Below, one piece after another: positions 59,679 to 64,000 of a stretch of 64,000 nucleotides of DNA. This DNA comes from JAEXNA01 sp037189585 (lineage in GTDB: Bacteria; Vulcanimicrobiota; Xenobia; Xenobiales; JADMJV01), in assembly GCA_037189585.1 (NCBI GenBank), contig JBBCJA010000019.1, forward strand, positions 1 to 64,000, given 5' to 3'. How positions within the stretch are numbered: the stretch's first letter is position 1; every line of letters begins with the position of its first letter. The notes under the pieces are model-generated. The model saw only the letters and a list, made by a program, of their open reading frames with translations, ran no database searches and was not told the DNA's origin. A program made the position numbers and the translations under genes.

Positions 59679-60026
59679 ATGTCTTGTAACCACTCTCATC
59701 ACGATCATGTTCATGGAGCCGACTGCGGTCACACCGCTATTCATCACGACGGGCACGTCGACTATCTTCACGACGGTTGTCTTCACCACCCCAACGGGAG
59801 CGACGTGGAAGAGCATGTTCTCGAGGTCAATGACACCAATCCGGAGCGTTGCACCCCCGACCATCACTGTGACGGGCATGAAAAAGGACACGTGCACGGC
59901 CCCGGCTGCGGACATGAGGCGGTTCCCCACGGCGATCACACCTGCTATCTAGTGAACGGCCACCTTCACTTCCCCCACGGCGACCACTGCGACGATCACG
60001 GCCCCGTGGAGCTAGTCCAGGCGTGA
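59679..60026 (+). CDS. His-rich metal-binding protein
   Basis: 115 residues with AAAGGAG before the ATG. About a quarter of residues are His, with paired Cys-Gly-His units (HGADCGHTAIHHDGHVDYLH and HGPGCGHEAVPHGDHTCYLV): the protein is an imperfect internal duplication of about 50 residues. It should bind several zinc (or Ni/Co) ions in the cytosol, like a metallothionein. The SmtB-type operator upstream and the cotranscribed ArsR regulator mirror the SmtA/SmtB pair. The frame overlaps the next gene (GTGA). Confidence 0.8.
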   Translation: MSCNHSHHDHVHGADCGHTAIHHDGHVDYLHDGCLHHPNGSDVEEHVLEVNDTNPERCTPDHHCDGHEKGHVHGPGCGHEAVPHGDHTCYLVNGHLHFPHGDHCDDHGPVELVQA

Positions 60027-60370
60027 TCCATCCTTGTGGAGACGACCATCACGACTTCGCGGAGGCGCCCACCCGCTGCTCCGACGAAGCCGTGATGGCG
60101 GCGGCCGGAATCTTCAAAGCCCTCTCCGACGTTCCAAGGCTAAGAATCTTAGAAGCTCTGGCTCAAGGAGAGTTCTGCGTCACCGAGCTCGCACGTCTGA
60201 GCGGGGACGAGATCTCGACGGTGTCGCAGCGACTGCGCGTGCTCAAATCCGAGCGCCTAGTCAAGGACACGCGGCGCGGCAAGCACAAGCTTTACAGCAT
60301 CGCCGACCAGCACGTCCTGGAGCTTGTTCGCAACGCCCTGGCCCACGCCCAAGAGAAACACGCTGTCTAA
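60023..60370 (+). CDS. ArsR/SmtB-family metal-responsive repressor
   Basis: 115 residues from GTG 60023. Winged helix with FKALSDVPRLRILEALAQGE, ELARLSGDEISTVSQRLRVL and RRGKHKLYSIADQHVLELVR. His/Asp residues near both ends (MIHPCGDDHHD and HAQEKHAV) are in places used by SmtB-type alpha5 and N-terminal metal sites. It should repress the His-rich gene until metal binds. Confidence 0.92.
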   Translation: MIHPCGDDHHDFAEAPTRCSDEAVMAAAGIFKALSDVPRLRILEALAQGEFCVTELARLSGDEISTVSQRLRVLKSERLVKDTRRGKHKLYSIADQHVLELVRNALAHAQEKHAV

Positions 60371-61386
60371 ACTTGTTCGAAGTCTCGCTCTGCCAACAGG
60401 TGCTGAACTCCTCCGGCCGCCAAGGTCCCGCCGGCGGACGCCCAGGCCAGGGAGTGCATGGGGCTTGTCATGTCCCCGATAGCGAAGACGCCAGGCACTT
60501 CCGTCTGGCCGAACGGTGGAGAGGTCTGGACGTAGCCGGCCGAATCGATCACGCAACCCAGGCTTTCCGCGATCGGACTGCGCTGCCGGTTGGGCGGTCG
60601 ATACAGGAGCGCCTCTCGAGACAAACGGGACCCGTCGGCGAACCGGATCGTCCGAAGCTCTCCTCCCTCTCCCTCCAACCCCACCACGGGAGAGCTGACG
60701 AAAGGGATACCGAGCGCCTCGAGCCTGGACTTCTGTTGGTCGTCGGGAACGAAGTTTTCATCACCGCAAACCAACAGATCTTTAGTCCAACTTCGCGCCA
60801 TTTTCACCATCGCGAATCCCGCCGGCTGGGTCACCATCACAGCCCAGGGCCGATCGCGATACTCCCAACCGTGACAGAAGGGACAAGCGAACACGCTGTG
60901 ACCCCAAAGTGGAGCCAAGCCCGGGAGGACATCCAGGACATCTCTCACACCCGTCGCGAGGATCACGGTTCGAGCGCGAACCTCACGACCGTTGGACAGG
61001 CGCGCTGAAAAAATTCCGTCTTGCCGGCGTGTGACTTGCTCGACCTTCACCTCCTGAAGGCTCACGCTCTCGTACGGTTCCAACTGGCTCCTGGCGATAG
61101 CCAAAAGCTCGAGAGGCGGCGTGCCGTCCCGGGTAAGAAAGTTATGAGAGTGTTCGGCGGGAGCGTTTCGCGGGGCACCCTCGGAGCAGATCAGTGTGGT
61201 GCGTCGTGCCCTCCCCAGGCCCAGCGCGGCGGACAAGCCGGCCACGCCTCCACCGACGATCAAGCAGTCGAAACTCTTTGTAGAGGAATCCATCGTCTTC
61301 TCCAGTCCTAGGCCTTGAGGCCAAGCCACGCAAGTTAGGGACAAGCCCAGGGCGCCCGCCAAGAACTGACGTCGTGGCATCGTCAT
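60367..61386 (-). CDS. thioredoxin-reductase-like FAD oxidoreductase with Tat-like signal
   Basis: 339 residues from ATG 61386 (61380 is an alternative). Twin-arginine start (PRRQFLAGALGLSLTCVAWP), FAD motif CLIVGGGVAGLSAALGLGRA, redox CPFCHGWE (CxxC) and C-terminal GVFAIGDMTSPMHSLAWA (ATG/GD motif). It is like bacterial thioredoxin reductases or dithiol oxidases of holomycin/gliotoxin type (CPxC), but with a Tat signal for export. Its gene lies 11 bp after the AraC gene, so they form an operon. The end overlaps the convergent arsR by four bases. Confidence 0.85.
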   Translation of the reverse strand: MTMPRRQFLAGALGLSLTCVAWPQGLGLEKTMDSSTKSFDCLIVGGGVAGLSAALGLGRARRTTLICSEGAPRNAPAEHSHNFLTRDGTPPLELLAIARSQLEPYESVSLQEVKVEQVTRRQDGIFSARLSNGREVRARTVILATGVRDVLDVLPGLAPLWGHSVFACPFCHGWEYRDRPWAVMVTQPAGFAMVKMARSWTKDLLVCGDENFVPDDQQKSRLEALGIPFVSSPVVGLEGEGGELRTIRFADGSRLSREALLYRPPNRQRSPIAESLGCVIDSAGYVQTSPPFGQTEVPGVFAIGDMTSPMHSLAWASAGGTLAAGGVQHLLAERDFEQV

Positions 61387-61396
61387 GGTCTCAAGA

Positions 61397-62245
61397 CTAA
61401 CCGGTGACGACAGTCTCGGTATAGAACGATCTTGTGCTGACGGCTCCGGGAGTGACGCCCGCGTAGCGCCGAAAGACTCGAATGAAGTGGCTCTGATCGG
61501 CAAACCCCAGGCGCAGCGCCACCTCCGCGGCGGGTATCCCTTGGGACAGCAAGATGAAAGCCGCTCCCAACCGCCGGTGGGCATGATACTGGCTGGGGGT
61601 CACGCCGTACCTTTGGCGGAACAGCCTCTGCAGGTGATGGGGATGCCAGCCAGCCAATTGGCCGAGCTCTCGCAGAGTCGGTGTCCGGTCGAGCCGGCCG
61701 TCGATATGCTCGCGAACAACTTCGAGGAGCCTCAAAGACTCCGCCGCTATGGGTATGGAGAGCTCTCGGCCCTCCAGGAGTCCGTGCCGCGCTACTCGCT
61801 CGAGCCAGCGGCCTAGAAGGAGGCGTTTGGCTCCAACGTTACCAGGCGCCACCAGGGCCTCGAAGGTGTCGGTGAAGTGGGTCGCGAGGGGGTTCCGATT
61901 CGCCTTGAGCACCGTCACGGGGCGTACCCTGGCCGGAGGAAGAGCGTGCTCACGGACCCATAGTGTCCTCATTCTCCAAGCATAGCCGCCACCACACTCT
62001 CCACTGACCACGGAGTCGGCCGGCAAAACGACAAGGTCCCCGGGGCCCGCTCTCAGCACCTGACGAGAATCGCCGTCCACAAAGTGAACCTCTCCCTCCA
62101 GGACCTGGCTGAACAGAGTCTCCTGATGCCTGTGGCGCGGTATCATGTGCCCCCGTGGCCCCGAGGATTCGTGCAATCGTACCTCTTCCAGGTCGTCAGG
62201 GCGGTAGAGATGCAAAGTTCCTTCTGAGGCCAAAGGCTCCGACAT
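61397..62245 (-). CDS. AraC-family regulator (cupin N-terminus)
   Basis: 282 residues. Cupin-type N-terminus (HMIPRHRHQETLFSQVLEGE, GPGDLVVLPADSVV) and C-terminal double helix-turn-helix (LRELGQLAGWHPHHLQRLFR, AAEVALRLGFADQSHFIRVF). It probably controls the oxidoreductase gene behind it and perhaps itself. A Fur-box-like palindrome overlaps its start. Confidence 0.9.
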   Translation of the reverse strand: MSEPLASEGTLHLYRPDDLEEVRLHESSGPRGHMIPRHRHQETLFSQVLEGEVHFVDGDSRQVLRAGPGDLVVLPADSVVSGECGGGYAWRMRTLWVREHALPPARVRPVTVLKANRNPLATHFTDTFEALVAPGNVGAKRLLLGRWLERVARHGLLEGRELSIPIAAESLRLLEVVREHIDGRLDRTPTLRELGQLAGWHPHHLQRLFRQRYGVTPSQYHAHRRLGAAFILLSQGIPAAEVALRLGFADQSHFIRVFRRYAGVTPGAVSTRSFYTETVVTG

Positions 62246-62267
62246 AATGATAACAGGTTCTCATTAT
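62244..62267 (-). promoter_or_regulatory. Fur-box-like palindrome at the AraC start
   Basis: ATAATGA and TCATTAT are spaced by 10 bases, partly matching a GATAATGATAATCATTATC-type Fur box. It overlaps the start codon. Weaker than the Zur-like boxes. Confidence 0.4.
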
Positions 62268-62290
62268 CACTAGATATCCCTCTGGAGGTT

Positions 62291-62374
62291 GTATCCATCA
62301 AATCTGGATACGTCGCCACTCCGCGGTGGACACACACCAAATCTCACCAGTGTATCCATCACAGTCCGGCTACA
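62291..62374 (+). repeat. repeated GTATCCA palindromic elements
   Basis: GTATCCA..TGGATAC is a perfect 7-7-7 inverted repeat at 62291-62311. A degenerate second copy starts at 62353 (GTATCCATCACAG ... GGCTAC), a direct repeat 62 bp away. They could be operator sites for the methyltransferase gene or the divergent AraC operon. Confidence 0.45.
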
Positions 62375-62455
62375 TCGCAACGCAAGAATGTTCTATACTG
62401 CGCCCAATCGATGGAATAGTCTCAGAGATATCAATTTCCCCCTTAAGGAGACCTC

Positions 62456-63148
62456 ATGTCCCAAGAACCGAGCTCAGCATTTTTCAATGAGGAGATGGCG
62501 GCGACTTACGACGAGCGCTTCGCCCGCCTCGCTCCCTTAAAAGACGCTTTGCACCTGGGCATGAGGATGGTAATGGCCGAGTTGCCGCGCCAGGCCAGAA
62601 TTCTCTGTGTCGGGGCTGGAACGGGAGCCGAGGCTTTGACCCTTGGGGAAGCGAATCCCGAGTGGCACTTCACCCTCGTCGAGCCATCCGGAGCGATGCT
62701 GGCGGTGGCCCGTCGCCGCTGCGAAGCAGTAGGACTGCTCCCTCGCTGCAGTTTCCACGAGGGCTTCCTGGACAGCTTGCCCCCGGCCCCGGAGTTCGAC
62801 GCGGCCACCGCGATCCTGGTCTCGCAGTTCGTGGTGGACCCCCAAGAGCGGCTCTCGTTCTTTCGAGGCATCGCCGAGCGACTTGTCCCCGGAGGGCTAT
62901 TCGTCAGCGCCGACCTCTCCGCCGACGGCGAGGTCAAGGCTCGTATCTTGTCGATCTGGCTCAAGTTGATCGAATACAATGGGGCTTCCACCGAGCAGCT
63001 CGAAGGCTACCTGGACGCCATCGGCAAGAACCTCGCGGTCTCCGATACCAGCGAAGTGGAAACTCTTATCACCTCCGCCGGCTTCGAATCCCCGGTCCGC
63101 TTTATGCAGACTTTACTCATTCAGGCCTGGGCGACCAAACGAAGCTAA
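62456..63148 (+). CDS. class I SAM-dependent methyltransferase (CmoA-like)
   Basis: 230 residues from ATG 62456 with AAGGAGA upstream. Motif I ILCVGAGTGAEALTLGEANP, motif II FTLVEPSGAMLAVARRRCE, motif post I FDAATAILVSQFV, and the C-terminal GFESPVRFMQTLLIQAW. It resembles the CmoA/tRNA and small-molecule methyltransferases; the substrate is unknown. The two palindromic repeats upstream suggest specific control. Confidence 0.8.
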   Translation: MSQEPSSAFFNEEMAATYDERFARLAPLKDALHLGMRMVMAELPRQARILCVGAGTGAEALTLGEANPEWHFTLVEPSGAMLAVARRRCEAVGLLPRCSFHEGFLDSLPPAPEFDAATAILVSQFVVDPQERLSFFRGIAERLVPGGLFVSADLSADGEVKARILSIWLKLIEYNGASTEQLEGYLDAIGKNLAVSDTSEVETLITSAGFESPVRFMQTLLIQAWATKRS

Positions 63149-63265
63149 CCCGACTTGTACAGCGGCGATGACACGGTTGAGGGCTTCGCGAAAGAGATGC
63201 CAGGCTCGGCTCGGGACGTCCCTCTCCAGGGTATTGGAGTAGAGACGTCCCGAAGAGCGTCTACT

Positions 63266-63499
63266 TTACTTCAGAGCGCTCAGGTCCGCTCCGAAGTTGA
63301 TATGGAAGGGAACCCCGTCGAGGACAAGGGCGGGTACGGACTTGACTCCCGCCTTCTCCGCCTCCGACACGCGATGTTTGGCCTCTCCAAGGTGGACGAT
63401 CTCCACATCGTACTTCCCTTTGTCCAGGGCCTCGGCGACCTTATTCTCAGCTTCGAGACAGACCGAACATCCCGCATGATAAAACACTGCTTGACTCAT
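63266..63499 (-). CDS. thioredoxin/glutaredoxin-like small protein
   Basis: 77 residues with CSVC redox site (FYHAGCSVCLEAENKVAEAL) and cis-Pro block (VKSVPALVLDGVPFHINFG). A small thioredoxin-fold protein for disulfide exchange in the cytosol. Divergent from the HxlR regulator, which often senses redox or reactive electrophiles through a conserved Cys, so a regulatory pair is likely. Confidence 0.85.
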   Translation of the reverse strand: MSQAVFYHAGCSVCLEAENKVAEALDKGKYDVEIVHLGEAKHRVSEAEKAGVKSVPALVLDGVPFHINFGADLSALK

Positions 63500-63631
63500 G
63501 ATTTTTCTCCATCATTTGTGACTTCATCGTCGCGCCGGTAGCGCGATAACCACAGCATGACAGCCGGTGTTGCCCTCCACCAGTACGCACTTTTTGGTAG
63601 GTAGGGTACAAAATGGTATAAATAGCTCCAT

Positions 63632-63955
63632 ATGGCGTCGGAAAAAATTTTTAACACCAGAAGAAGCTATCGGTGTCTAGAGCAAGTCATCGGCTGCAAG
63701 TGGTCGGTCTCGGTTCTCAAGGCTATCGAGCAGGGGGTGGACCGTCCCGGAGCGCTGGAGCGAAACATCGAAGGTATCTCGACCAAGATACTCTCCGAAC
63801 GGTTGAGAAAGCTCACTGAATACGGTCTCTTGCATAAGACGAGCTTCCCCGAGGTCCCACCCAGAGTTGTCTATTCTCTGACAGAAAAGGGGCAAATACT
63901 GTCCGACATCATCGCTCGGATCCATGCCTTGGACCGCGAGTTCCCCAACAGCTAA
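63632..63955 (+). CDS. HxlR-family regulator
   Basis: 107 residues from ATG 63632. HxlR/DUF24 winged helix: SYRCLEQVIGCKWSVSVLKA, NIEGISTKILSERLRKLTEY and VVYSLTEKGQILSDII. The early Cys is in the place of the redox/electrophile-sensing Cys of HypR/YodB-type members. A TATAAA-like -10 lies upstream. It probably controls the divergent thioredoxin-like gene. Confidence 0.9.
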   Translation: MASEKIFNTRRSYRCLEQVIGCKWSVSVLKAIEQGVDRPGALERNIEGISTKILSERLRKLTEYGLLHKTSFPEVPPRVVYSLTEKGQILSDIIARIHALDREFPNS

Positions 63956-64000
63956 ACACACATTCATAGTATCTTGCCTTCCCGAGTGGAAGTTCGCGCG

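Noticed and set aside
63119..63265. A sensible-looking minus-strand peptide (RAWHLFREALNRVIAAVQVG) after the thioredoxin-like gene, in the same frame beyond its stop
   Set aside because: No start codon or ribosome-binding site; it may be a remnant but cannot be supported as a gene.
1..64000. CRISPR arrays, tRNA/rRNA genes, insertion sequences and integrase/attachment sites
   Set aside because: Looked for by eye on both strands; no regular spacer-repeat units, transposase genes or recognisable RNA genes were found. A tRNAscan/CRISPR search would be decisive for missed small RNAs.

Overview
ORGANISM. The window is GC-rich (by eye roughly 55-60%), densely coded chromosomal DNA. A TonB-dependent receptor, lipoproteins and CHASE2/FecR-type proteins indicate a diderm. 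The gene mix (annexin-like and LysM proteins without signal peptides, DUF5685, DUF3299-like and MerC proteins, two CobW GTPases) does not match a well-known model phylum. A little-cultured lineage of the Eremiobacterota/Vulcanimicrobiota (Xenobia) kind is possible, but this is a guess and I do not assign a taxon. No rRNA, tRNA, CRISPR array, prophage or insertion sequence was seen.

LAYOUT. 1-4400: a cut-off minus-strand gene, a zinc-ribbon protein, then a run of small and medium proteins of unknown function (947-4396). These sit behind near-identical promoters carrying direct repeats at 10-11 bp spacing, and three of them share a short YRxYxGxMAxDI motif. 4400-18700: housekeeping and mixed genes (SDR/AraC pair, dnaE, two degenerate GGDEF-like proteins, proB, exonuclease, amidase, rraA, DUF5685, msrA). 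18700-32700: a subtilase, a nucleotidyltransferase pseudogene, an SLC13 transporter, the Sua5/TsaC tRNA-modification enzyme, a B1-type metallo-beta-lactamase-like enzyme, a phospholipase-D-like enzyme and four tandem CHAP-like paralogues, each with its own terminator. 32800-44700: a LOG-family protein, a glycan-degradation pair (PF10091/GH144-like glycosidase plus GH3), and an apparent operon with a CHASE2-adenylate cyclase, a FecR-like/TPR protein and a GxxxG-type repeat protein. 44700-60400: a metal-homeostasis region with a Fur/Zur-type regulator and Fur/Zur-like boxes in front of a MerC protein, two CobW/ZNG1 GTPases, an FAD oxidoreductase, a TonB receptor and a truncated ABC ATPase. It also holds a His-rich protein cotranscribed with an ArsR/SmtB regulator. 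60400-64000: an FAD oxidoreductase with AraC regulator, a methyltransferase, and a thioredoxin-like protein divergent from an HxlR regulator.

HOW IT FITS TOGETHER. Two systems stand out. (1) Proteins with wall-active, lytic or binding domains (LysM+annexin-like, CHAP x4, peptidoglycan-binding+lysozyme-like, subtilase, phospholipase D) lack Sec signal peptides. Many begin M-x-[I/L] followed by Ser/Thr/Asn/Gln-rich sequence, and several are preceded by PhoP/PhoB-like phased repeats. I infer a co-regulated set of exported effector-like proteins using an unidentified route, possibly type III-like. (2) A zinc-economy island: Zur-type boxes control low-zinc genes, while the His-rich/ArsR operon looks like the high-zinc counterpart. 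Two of the Zur-like boxes lie inside unusually long (51-55 bp) near-perfect palindromes.
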